Source of the DNA: Isosphaeraceae bacterium
GTDB lineage: Bacteria; Planctomycetota; Planctomycetia; Isosphaerales; Isosphaeraceae
DNA length: 64,000 bases
Reading direction: 5' to 3'
NCBI GenBank assembly: GCA_026004735.1
Contig: BPJS01000001.1
Coordinates: 930,001-994,000 of the forward strand
Within the stretch, counting starts at the first letter, position 1; each line of letters begins with the position of its first letter. Positions 9,391 to 17,354 of the stretch are shown piece after piece. The notes under the pieces are model-generated. The model did no database searches. It was not told the DNA's origin and saw only the letters and a list, made by a program, of their open reading frames with translations. The translations under genes and the position numbers were made by a program.

Positions 9391-11247
9391 ATGCCGACGC
9401 GCAATCGACGTCGTTCGTTCCAACCGATGCTGAACTCGCTGGAGCCACGTTGCCTCCTCTCCGGAATGAAGGCGACGCTGACTCGCACGGGGTTGTTGCG
9501 AGTGGTGGGGACCGAGGCCGCGGATGTGATCCAGATGACACAGAGAGGGCCGCGCCTTCAGATTGCGGCAATGAAACGATCGTTTGCCATGAACGCGATT
9601 CGCCGGATCCACGTCGTCGCGGGCGGTGGAGATGACCGGATCGAGATCAATCTGGCCCCAGCGCGCGGCCGTCGCGCGAGGGTTCCGGCGGTCATCATCG
9701 ACGGGAGCGCGGGTGTGGACGCGGTCAGCGTCAAGGGGGCAAGGAGGGTGCGGCGGGTCGACGTGGACACTGTGGCCAGTCTGAGCCCTCCCGGCGCGGG
9801 CGTTCCGCAGTCCCCCACGCCAGCTCCCGTTGTTGCGGAACCCGGGCCGGTCATCACCTGGACCGATGGCATTGGAACGCTCGACTACTCGGCGTGGACG
9901 GTTCCGGTGGTGGTCGATCTGAGGGCCGGGACAGCGCCGGGCGTCGCCGACCTGACGGGCATCCGGCGGGTCATTGGTGGTCAGGCCGATGATACGCTTC
10001 TGGGTTCCGATGAGGACGACATTCTGATCGGCGGTGGAGGCAACGACCGGATCGAGGGCCGGGGCGGCAACGACCAGATCCAGGGCAACGATGGCAACGA
10101 CCTGCTCTACGGCGATGCCGGAGACGACCTGATCGACGGCGGCGCTGGCGTGGATTACCTGGACGGCGGGGCCGGCAACGACGTTCTGCGGGGCGGGTCC
10201 GAGAACGACATCCTCTACGGAGCCGCCGGAAACGACCGGCTTTATGGTGAAGCGGGCAACGACGTGATCTTTACAGGCGATGGGGAAAACGTGGCGTACG
10301 GCGAGGACGGCAACGACCTGCTCGTCGGGGGCGTGGGCCGCGACCTGCTCAACGGAGGGGCTGGGAAGGACTTCCTCTTTGGCTTGGCGGGCAACGACAC
10401 AGTCGAGGGGGGCGACGGCAACGACTTCATCGATGGCGGGTCCGGCTCGGATACATTGCGCGGTGGCGCGGGCAACGACGTGATCGAGGGCGGCACGGGC
10501 CACGATCGGATCGAAGGCGGAGACGGCGATGACCTGCTGTTCGGCAGCGACGGCAACGACGTGATTGAGGCCGGCTCGGGCGTCGATCTGCTCGTGGGCG
10601 GCTCCGGCGACGACGTGCTCCGAGGCGGCGCCGGCACCGACATCATCTTCGGCGGCGCTGGTGACGACAGCCTGTACGGCGATTCCGGCCGGGATCTGCT
10701 GCTCGGCGGCGACGGGTCCGACGAACTCCGCGGCGGCGACCACCTCGACATCCTCGACGGTGGCTACGGCTACGACTACATCTGGGGTGAGGGCGGCGAC
10801 GATATCTACTTGGATGACCTGATCTACGTGTGGGGGATTCCCGTTTACATCGGGGCCAACTCAACCTATCTGAGCGATCCGGGGATCAACATTCCGCTCG
10901 ATGGCCACCTGCTCCCGAGCGACTCCAATGTCTCGAGCCAGATCGCACCCCAGACGCAACTGGCCCCGTCCTCCTCAAATAACCTGCTGAATTTCAACTC
11001 GATCAGCGCTTCGACCCAGGGCGGCGACCAGGTTGGATCCGGGCTGTTCTACACGGCGCTCGATCACAACATCAAATACACCACGAGCAGCGAGTATGGG
11101 CTGGGGCATGTGGCACTCGGCGGCTTCGCACCGACGGCGGCCTGGGTCGATCCGTCGATGAGGCCGCTCTACGCCAACATGATGTCCACGATCACGGGCC
11201 ACAGCCTCGAAAGCGCGTTGCGGACGGTCGCTAATTCGGGTCTCTGA
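9391..11247 (+). CDS. LEPR-XLL protein with RTX (hemolysin-type calcium-binding) repeats
   Basis: The 618-residue protein starts at an ATG behind GGGGAG. The N-terminus is basic and contains NSLEPRCLLSG, a textbook LEPR-XLL motif. After a beta-rich stretch (about 25-190), residues 195-470 are a long run of RTX nonapeptides of the GGAGNDVLRGG / GGDGNDFIDGG type, which fold into a calcium-binding beta-roll. The last 140 residues have no repeats and end in a conserved-looking ALRTVANSGL tail. RTX proteins are normally exported by type I secretion, but no such transporter lies nearby, and the N-terminal motif argues for a different route. The role is unknown; an extracellular structural or adhesive function is most likely. 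A strong terminator follows. Confidence 0.9.
   Translation: MPTRNRRRSFQPMLNSLEPRCLLSGMKATLTRTGLLRVVGTEAADVIQMTQRGPRLQIAAMKRSFAMNAIRRIHVVAGGGDDRIEINLAPARGRRARVPAVIIDGSAGVDAVSVKGARRVRRVDVDTVASLSPPGAGVPQSPTPAPVVAEPGPVITWTDGIGTLDYSAWTVPVVVDLRAGTAPGVADLTGIRRVIGGQADDTLLGSDEDDILIGGGGNDRIEGRGGNDQIQGNDGNDLLYGDAGDDLIDGGAGVDYLDGGAGNDVLRGGSENDILYGAAGNDRLYGEAGNDVIFTGDGENVAYGEDGNDLLVGGVGRDLLNGGAGKDFLFGLAGNDTVEGGDGNDFIDGGSGSDTLRGGAGNDVIEGGTGHDRIEGGDGDDLLFGSDGNDVIEAGSGVDLLVGGSGDDVLRGGAGTDIIFGGAGDDSLYGDSGRDLLLGGDGSDELRGGDHLDILDGGYGYDYIWGEGGDDIYLDDLIYVWGIPVYIGANSTYLSDPGINIPLDGHLLPSDSNVSSQIAPQTQLAPSSSNNLLNFNSISASTQGGDQVGSGLFYTALDHNIKYTTSSEYGLGHVALGGFAPTAAWVDPSMRPLYANMMSTITGHSLESALRTVANSGL
9972..10802 (+). repeat. 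RTX nonapeptide repeat array
   Basis: There are about thirty consecutive GGxGxDxLx nonapeptides coded by 27-bp degenerate units rich in ggcaacgac. This is the calcium-binding beta-roll of the RTX protein. Confidence 0.85.
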
Positions 11248-11261
11248 TCGTCGGCTTCTGG

Positions 11262-11293
11262 GAGCCGGCCGTCGCCAACTCGACGGCCGGCTC
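11262..11293. terminator. Bidirectional hairpin terminator
   Basis: A perfect 13-bp GC-rich stem (GAGCCGGCCGTCG paired with CGACGGCCGGCTC) with a six-base CCAACT loop starts 14 bases after the RTX gene stop and ends eight bases before the stop of the convergent sigma factor gene. No long T-run follows, as is common in GC-rich genomes. Confidence 0.7.
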
Positions 11294-11300
11294 TTGCCAT

Positions 11301-12065
11301 TTAGGACCGCTCGCGGCGGCGGTCCAGCGCCGCTCGGCAGCGATCCAGCAGGCCCAACTCGATCAGTTCGTCCTCAATCGCCGCGGGCGCTGGATCCTCC
11401 AGCGATGCCGCAACCTCATCTACGATCAGATCGGTAAACCGTTCCCGGGCGAGGAACAAACGCTTGCGAATCCAACCCGGCGAGACCTCACGCCCCAACT
11501 GGGCCGAAAGACGGCGGGCGATTTCCGGCGCTTTATCGTCGGGGTGCTCGGTACGATCATGAAGGACGGTATGCAGCGGCTGGCCGGTTTGCGCTTCGTA
11601 GCGTGCCAGGGCCTGCCAGGCGCGCTCGAGCAGTTCGGCACGCCAGAGGTCGAGGAACCGCTCATCGTCCTCGCCCCCGACGCCCGGCTCGTGAGGGTCG
11701 GTCGGATCGAGGCTCGTTTCCGATAAGGGTGCGGTACTCCGCCGGGCGGTCTTGCGGCGATGATCGCGGACGAGGTTGATCAGGGCTGTCTTGAGAAATT
11801 GTCGGAATCGTCCCCGTCCTGGGTCCGCGCGATGAAAGTCGCCGCGGACAAATCGCAGCGCAAATTCCTGGAACAGCTCCTCGGCCGCCTCCTCATCCCG
11901 CACCGCCGCCAGCAAGTAGCGATAGACAGGCGTACCATAACGCAAGAGCAACCGGCGCTGAGCTTCGGCGGCCGCTTCCGCATTTCCGGCATGAGCCTGG
12001 TGGAACAGCGTCCACGTCGTCAAGATCTGACTGAGATGTTGCTCGATCTCTTCGTCGGACTTCAT
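11301..12065 (-). CDS. ECF-type RNA polymerase sigma factor
   Basis: The 254-residue protein resembles planctomycete ECF sigma factors. Region 2 is seen in the stretch from RYGTPVYRYL to GDFHRADPGRGRFRQFL and the core segment LINLVRDHRRK. The region-4 half is divergent, with an extra segment (RLSAQLGREVSPGWIRKR) that resembles a helix-turn-helix recognition region. The start is the ATG at 12065 behind GAGGTG; a GTG at 12071 is the alternative. The gene is divergent from a TPR-bearing Ser/Thr kinase, the classic planctomycete ECF-kinase arrangement, so the kinase may control this sigma factor. A TATGAT box on the minus strand at 12095-12100, 30 bases upstream of the ATG, is a possible -10. Target promoters are unknown. 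Confidence 0.85.
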   Translation of the reverse strand: MKSDEEIEQHLSQILTTWTLFHQAHAGNAEAAAEAQRRLLLRYGTPVYRYLLAAVRDEEAAEELFQEFALRFVRGDFHRADPGRGRFRQFLKTALINLVRDHRRKTARRSTAPLSETSLDPTDPHEPGVGGEDDERFLDLWRAELLERAWQALARYEAQTGQPLHTVLHDRTEHPDDKAPEIARRLSAQLGREVSPGWIRKRLFLARERFTDLIVDEVAASLEDPAPAAIEDELIELGLLDRCRAALDRRRERS

Positions 12066-12094
12066 GACCACCTCGACGGCTCGACCGAACGAAG

Positions 12095-12100
12095 ATCATA
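12095..12100 (-). promoter_or_regulatory. Possible -10 box of the sigma factor gene
   Basis: Read on the minus strand the sequence is TATGAT, one base off the sigma-70 consensus, 30 bases before the ATG. No good -35 box accompanies it, so this is a weak call. Confidence 0.25.
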
Positions 12101-12245
12101 GCCAACCCGCTCATGCTAGCCAGGACCGGTGGCATGACCAAGCGCGACGTTCGGAGGTTGCAGAGCGTATCGCCAGGGGCATGGCACAACTTCATATCAT
12201 AAGCCGCGCGACGCCGCGGGCACTGATGGGAGGGAAGGGAGCATC

Positions 12246-15200
12246 GTGGACAGCGACCGCAATCTCCTGTTCGGGGTTTTGGCGCTCCAGGCGGAGCTGA
12301 TCGACGCGGGCCAGTTCATCGAGGCGTGTACCGCCTGGGCCGCGCGCAAGAATCGGCCGCTGGCTGATCTGCTCGAGGAGCGTGGCTGGGTCACCCGCGT
12401 CGACCGCGACGACATCGAGCGGCTCCTCGAGCGAAAGCTCAAGCGCTACGGCAACGATCCGACGGCCAGCCTCGCCGCCGTCGCCGATGACCGAGCGCGC
12501 CGGGTGCTGGCCGTACTCGACGATCCCGAGCTGCGGGCCACGGTCACCCGTCTGGCTGAGCCGGGGGGCCATGTGCTGCTGTCAACTCTTGATCACGTCC
12601 CCGAGACACGCGAGCGCTATACGCTCACCCGGCTCCACGCCAAGGGCGGGATCGGCCAGGTCTGGCTTGCCCGCGACGCGACTATCGGCCGCGAGGTCGC
12701 CCTCAAAGAGCTTCGGCCGGAACGGGCGACCGACGGAGCGATCTGGTCGCGGTTTCTCGAAGAAGCCCGGATCACCGGGCAGCTCGAACATCCCGGAATT
12801 GTTCCAGTCTATGAACTGGCTTCCGCCGGCGAGGACCGGCCCCCGTTCTACACGATGCGGTTCGTTCGTGGCCGCACTCTCACCGAGGCGACCCGGTACT
12901 ACCACATCAAACGCAAGGAATGCCGGACGACGCCACTCGATCAGGCCGAGCTACTCAATGCCTTCATCGGGGTCTGCAACGCCGTCGCCTACGCCCACGC
13001 CCGAGGCGTGATCCACCGCGACCTGAAGGGTCAGAACGTCGTTCTGGGAGACTATGGCGAGGTGATCGTCCTGGACTGGGGCCTGGCCAAGCTAATCGGT
13101 CAGGCCGATGAAGCGGCCCAGCCCATTGAGATCTCCGCCGCCGACGACCGCGAGGCGACCCGATCAGGCCAGGTGCTTGGCACGCCCGCCTATATGTCTC
13201 CCGAGCAAGCGCAGGGACAACTCGATCGCGTCGACCGCCGCAGCGACGTCTACAGCCTGGGGGCGATTCTCTACGAGATCCTCGTCGGTCGACCCCCGTA
13301 CACGGGTGCCGACACGGCCGAGGTCTTGCGGCGGGCGATCGAGGCCCGGCCGGTTCCACCGCGACGCGAAATCGCCGAGGTGCCGGCCGCCCTGGAGGCG
13401 GTCTGCCTCAAGGCGATGGCCCGCGAGCCGGGCGACCGGTATCAGACGGCGGCTGAACTGGCCGACGAGATCCGTCGGTTTCTGGCCGATCAACCCGTTT
13501 CGGCGTACAGGGAACCATGGCCGCGGCGCTTGGGGCGGTGGGCGCGGCAGCATCGAACGGCGGTCGCCGCCGCCGCGGCGCTTGTGCTCACCGCGCTGCC
13601 GCTGGTCACGATCGCCGCCCTCTGGATCAACCAGGAGCGATTGCGCGCCGACCGCGGCTATCGCCGAGCCCGCGAGGTGGTCAACCGCTACCTGACCGAG
13701 GTGAGCGAAAGCACCCTGATGAACGTCCCCGGGCTTCAGCCGCTCCGCAAGCGGCTCCTGGAATCGGCTCGCGAGTTCTTTGAGCAGTTCGAGGCCGAAA
13801 GCCGCAACGATCTGAGCCTGAGGCCCGAAGTGGCGGCGTCGCTCGAGCGGCTGGCCGCCATCACCGGTACGACCGGCTCCCGCGACGAGGCCGCTGGCCT
13901 TCAGGAACGAGCCATCGCCACCTGGCGAACGATCACGCCCGACGGCCGAGCGCCTCCTGGCCATCGACTCAACCTGGCCGCCGCGCTTCATCGGCTCGCC
14001 CAGCTTCACCTCGACAGCTACCGACCCGATCAGGCCGAGGCCGCGTGCCGGGAAGCCGGCACCTGGCTCCGCGGATTGGACGCGCCCGGCGTCACGATCC
14101 CTGGCCTCGATTTCGAGCAGGCCCGAAATTACTACCTCTCGGGGTTGATCCATCAGACACGATCGGCCTTCGAAGCCGCCGAGCACGACTATCGGGCCGC
14201 CATCGAGCGCCTCGACTCAGCCCCGCCCAGCCCGGCCCAGATCGTCGCGCACGCCCGCCTCGTCGGGCTGATTCTGGGCAACCTCGGCTTGGTGCTGGCC
14301 CATCAGGGCAAACATCCCGAGGCCGAGTCTTCCCTCAAGGACGCGCGGGCCAGGATCCAACGTCTCTGGGCTGAACAGCCCGGGAGTCTCGACCTCCAAT
14401 TCCTGGCCCTAGAAGCCACGCGCCACCTGGCCACCTACTACGACCGCTTTGACCGACCGGCCGATGCCGAGCCGCTGCTTCGCGACTCGATCCGCGACCA
14501 GGAACGTCTGGTCGCCGAAAACCCGGGCGTCAAGTCATATCAGGAGGCCTTAGCGGCATCCCACGCCCAGCTTGGGCGAGTGCTTCTGGTCACGGGGCGC
14601 GAGCAGGAGGCCGCTACGGCCTACGAGCGAGCCGACGCGTTGCTCGAGTCGCTCAGCCACATCTATAGCGACGAGCCCAGGTTTCTCAACGAGCGGTCCG
14701 TTCTTCTGCACGCACGCGCCGACTTGCTGGCGACGCTCGGCCGACCCGACCGGGCGGAGCCTCTCTACCGCCGCGCGATTGCCCTGCGGACCGAACTGGT
14801 CGACCGCGACGATCTGCCGCTCTACCGGGTCAATCTCGCCGAGTCGCGGCTAGCCCTGGCGCTAACCCTCCAACTGCTCGGCCGCGTCCGCGAAGCCGAT
14901 CAGGAGCTGAATCGGCTTCAGCCCTTGCTCGAAGCGCACGTCTCTGACGAACCGGCCTTCGTTCACCTCAAGCTGGGGCTGGCTCGGCTCTACCTTCAGC
15001 GCGCCACCAACGCTCACGCGACCGGCCGCCGTACCGAGGCCATCCGCGGTTATCGTACGACGCTCGAAACCCTCCAGAGCTACGCCGCGGCGATCGACCA
15101 GGTCGCGGCGGCCGAGTACGTGCCGACCCTGGCGCGCACGACGGTCAACCTGGCAACGGCCCTGTCCGAGGAAGGCCGCTGGGACGAAGCCCTCGAGCTT

Positions 15201-15758
15201 TACGATCAGGTGCGCCAACGCGAGCCGCCGGCCGAAATCCCTCCGCTTCACCTTCGCTTGGTCCGCGACTGCCAGCGCGACGCCGAATGGGGCCGCGCCC
15301 GGATCTTCGACCTCCAGGGACGTCACGCCGATGCGCTGACGGCCTGGGATCGAGCGATCGCGCTGGCCGAGGGATCGCCGCTCTATGACCAGATCAGACT
15401 CGGGCGTTTGATCTGCCTGGCTCGCGGCGGCGACCACGCACGCGCTGCCGAGGAGGCCCGTCGCCTGGCCCGCAACCCCACCCTCCAGCCGGTTCTGCTC
15501 TACGATCTGGCATGCGTCCAGGCGATGTGCGCGCAGTCTGCTTCCCAGGATCCAGCCCTAGATCCGGACCAACGCGGCAAGCGGGCCGAAACCCATGCCC
15601 GCGAGGCCATCGCCCTCTTGGTCCGGGCCCGCGAGCTGGGATTTTTCGCCGATGCCCGCCAGCGTGCCCACTTCGCGACCGATCCCGACCTGAACTTCCT
15701 CCGGGGCCGCGACGATTTTCAAAGCTTGATCGCCGAATCGAACAGTCCAAGTCCGTGA
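12246..15758 (+). CDS. Membrane-anchored Ser/Thr protein kinase with TPR-rich C-terminus
   Basis: The 1170-residue protein starts with GTG behind GGGAGGGAAGGGAG. Residues 1-120 are a helical N-terminal domain. The kinase domain (about 124-415) has the glycine loop KGGIGQV, Lys154 in VALK, the catalytic loop HRDLKGQN (Asp259, Lys261, Asn264; the usual Pro is Gly), DWG instead of DFG (Asp277), and GTPAYMSPEQ. All catalytic residues are present, so it should be active. A membrane segment follows at about 438-460, and roughly 700 residues of tetratricopeptide-like helices fill the rest, which would lie on the other side of the membrane. It is transcribed divergently from the ECF sigma factor; phosphorylation of that factor or its regulator is a reasonable inference, not shown. 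Confidence 0.92.
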   Translation: MDSDRNLLFGVLALQAELIDAGQFIEACTAWAARKNRPLADLLEERGWVTRVDRDDIERLLERKLKRYGNDPTASLAAVADDRARRVLAVLDDPELRATVTRLAEPGGHVLLSTLDHVPETRERYTLTRLHAKGGIGQVWLARDATIGREVALKELRPERATDGAIWSRFLEEARITGQLEHPGIVPVYELASAGEDRPPFYTMRFVRGRTLTEATRYYHIKRKECRTTPLDQAELLNAFIGVCNAVAYAHARGVIHRDLKGQNVVLGDYGEVIVLDWGLAKLIGQADEAAQPIEISAADDREATRSGQVLGTPAYMSPEQAQGQLDRVDRRSDVYSLGAILYEILVGRPPYTGADTAEVLRRAIEARPVPPRREIAEVPAALEAVCLKAMAREPGDRYQTAAELADEIRRFLADQPVSAYREPWPRRLGRWARQHRTAVAAAAALVLTALPLVTIAALWINQERLRADRGYRRAREVVNRYLTEVSESTLMNVPGLQPLRKRLLESAREFFEQFEAESRNDLSLRPEVAASLERLAAITGTTGSRDEAAGLQERAIATWRTITPDGRAPPGHRLNLAAALHRLAQLHLDSYRPDQAEAACREAGTWLRGLDAPGVTIPGLDFEQARNYYLSGLIHQTRSAFEAAEHDYRAAIERLDSAPPSPAQIVAHARLVGLILGNLGLVLAHQGKHPEAESSLKDARARIQRLWAEQPGSLDLQFLALEATRHLATYYDRFDRPADAEPLLRDSIRDQERLVAENPGVKSYQEALAASHAQLGRVLLVTGREQEAATAYERADALLESLSHIYSDEPRFLNERSVLLHARADLLATLGRPDRAEPLYRRAIALRTELVDRDDLPLYRVNLAESRLALALTLQLLGRVREADQELNRLQPLLEAHVSDEPAFVHLKLGLARLYLQRATNAHATGRRTEAIRGYRTTLETLQSYAAAIDQVAAAEYVPTLARTTVNLATALSEEGRWDEALELYDQVRQREPPAEIPPLHLRLVRDCQRDAEWGRARIFDLQGRHADALTAWDRAIALAEGSPLYDQIRLGRLICLARGGDHARAAEEARRLARNPTLQPVLLYDLACVQAMCAQSASQDPALDPDQRGKRAETHAREAIALLVRARELGFFADARQRAHFATDPDLNFLRGRDDFQSLIAESNSPSP

Positions 15759-15894
15759 TCGATCCGAGCCCGAACGGCACACCGTGCGCCGCGTGGTTCG
15801 TCGCCGGATCAACGGTTAGACTCGAGTCAGTCACGAGATCCAAGCCGGCCCTACCCGCCCGGCCCATTTCTCTCTCTCTCACTCAGAGCGATTC

Positions 15895-16200
15895 ATGCTG
15901 ACCGTTCTCGTTCAGGTCTGGGTCCACGCTGATCAGATCGAGGCCTTCCGCGCGGCCAGCCTGGAGAACGCCCGCCAGAGCCGCCAGGAGCCGGGCGTCG
16001 CTCGGTTTGACGTTCTCCAGCATCACGATGACCCGACCCGCTTTCTGCTAGTCGAGGTCTATCGCAATCCGGAGGCACCCGCGGCCCACAAACAAACGGC
16101 CCACTACCAAGCCTGGGCCGAAACCGTCGCGCCCATGTTGGCCGAACCGCGTTCGAGCGTGAAGTACACGCTGCTCGGCCCGGAGCCTCTGGCACCATGA
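15895..16200 (+). CDS. Antibiotic-biosynthesis-monooxygenase (ABM)-fold protein, putative quinol monooxygenase
   Basis: The 101-residue protein has the small ferredoxin-like ABM fold seen in YgiN and LsrG. The pattern is a beta strand LTVLVQVWV, a helix with ARQSRQEPGVARFDVLQ, the strand RFLLVEVYRNPEA, then AHKQTAHYQAWAETV. The Glu and the His in AHKQTAHY match conserved family positions. Proteins of this kind act on quinols or small carbonyl compounds without a cofactor, or simply isomerise them. Its stop overlaps the start of the next gene by four bases (ATGA), so it is translationally coupled to an alcohol dehydrogenase and GlpD. A CT-rich run lies just upstream of the start and no strong ribosome-binding site is visible. 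Confidence 0.8.
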   Translation: MLTVLVQVWVHADQIEAFRAASLENARQSRQEPGVARFDVLQHHDDPTRFLLVEVYRNPEAPAAHKQTAHYQAWAETVAPMLAEPRSSVKYTLLGPEPLAP

Positions 16201-17354
16201 GCTTCGAGTTTGCCACCGCGAACAGAATTCTCTTTGGCCAGGGCGTGGCACGCGATCTGCCCAGCCTGGTCCGCGATCTGGGCCGTTCCGCGCTGGTCGT
16301 GCTGGGCGGCTCGGGCCGGGGGAGCGAGACTCTCACGGCGCGTCTGAGCGATGCCGGCATTCGCTCGACGGTCTTCCGTGTGCCGGGCGAGCCAACCATC
16401 GAGCTGGTGGCCCAGGCCGTCGCGCTGGCTCGCCGTCAGGCTTGCGACCTGGTGATCGCCCAGGGCGGCGGCAGCGTAATCGACACCGGTAAAGCCGTCG
16501 CCGGCCTGCTCGCCAATCCCGGCGATCTGATGGACTATCTGGAAGTAGTCGGGGCGGGAAAGCCGCTGTGTCATCCGGCCGTGCCCTGGGTGGCCGTGCC
16601 AACCACCGCCGGCGCCGGCGCTGAGGTGACCCGCAACGCCGTGCTCGGCGTTCCCCAGCACCGGGTCAAGGTCAGCCTGCGCAGCCCGCATCTGCTTGCC
16701 CGTCTGGCCCTGGTGGATCCGGAGCTGACCCTCTCCCTGCCCCCTGTGGTCACGGCCGCGACCGGCCTCGATGCTCTGACCCAGCTCATCGAGCCGTTCG
16801 TCTCGAATGCGGCCAACCCGCTGACTGACGGCGTCTGCCGTGAGGGGCTGGTTCGTGCCGGCCGGTCCCTGCCGGTCGTTTACCGGGACGGACAGAACCT
16901 CGCAGCGCGGGAGGATATGGCCGTGGCGGCCTTGTGCGGCGGTCTGGCACTGGCCAATGCCCGCCTCGGCGCTGTCCACGGGTTCGCCGGCGTCCTGGGT
17001 GGTCTGACCGGCCAGACTCATGGATTGCTCTGCGCTCGGCTCCTCCCGGAAGTGATGGAAGCCAACCTGGCGGCGGCTGCGCGTCAGGGCCAATTCGAGA
17101 CCATCGGCCGCTACGCCGAGATTGCTCGAATCCTGACCGGCGATCCCGCAGCCCAGCCCGAGCAGGGTCTCGCCTGGGTTCGATCCCAACTGGCTGCGAT
17201 GGCCATTCCCGGCCTGTACGCGGCCGGGCTAGCGCGCGACGAGTTCGATCGCGTCGTTGACCAGGCTCGACGCGCCAGCAGCATGAAGGGCAATCCGGTC
17301 GAGCTGACCGCCGTCGAGCTGCGGGCGATTCTCGAGGCCGCCTTCGAATCATGA
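16197..17354 (+). CDS. Iron-containing alcohol dehydrogenase family protein
   Basis: The 385-residue protein matches group III (iron-dependent) alcohol dehydrogenases. The NAD-binding part has the motif AQGGGSVIDTGKAVAGL, followed by the substrate-loop phrase VPTTAGAGAEVTRNAVL. Metal-ligand regions are visible: GLDALTQLIEPFVS and GAVHGFAGVLGG, with a further His in GQTHGLLCARLLP. It overlaps the ABM gene and glpD by four bases on either side, so the three are made together. The family includes glycerol, lactaldehyde and butanol dehydrogenases, and related enzymes form glycerol-1-phosphate. The pairing with GlpD suggests a three-carbon alcohol or aldehyde, but the substrate cannot be read from the sequence. 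Confidence 0.88.
   Translation: MSFEFATANRILFGQGVARDLPSLVRDLGRSALVVLGGSGRGSETLTARLSDAGIRSTVFRVPGEPTIELVAQAVALARRQACDLVIAQGGGSVIDTGKAVAGLLANPGDLMDYLEVVGAGKPLCHPAVPWVAVPTTAGAGAEVTRNAVLGVPQHRVKVSLRSPHLLARLALVDPELTLSLPPVVTAATGLDALTQLIEPFVSNAANPLTDGVCREGLVRAGRSLPVVYRDGQNLAAREDMAVAALCGGLALANARLGAVHGFAGVLGGLTGQTHGLLCARLLPEVMEANLAAAARQGQFETIGRYAEIARILTGDPAAQPEQGLAWVRSQLAAMAIPGLYAAGLARDEFDRVVDQARRASSMKGNPVELTAVELRAILEAAFES

Noticed and set aside
9972..10802. 27-bp tandem repeats considered as a CRISPR-like or satellite array
   Set aside because: The periodicity is fully explained by RTX nonapeptide codons inside an intact gene.
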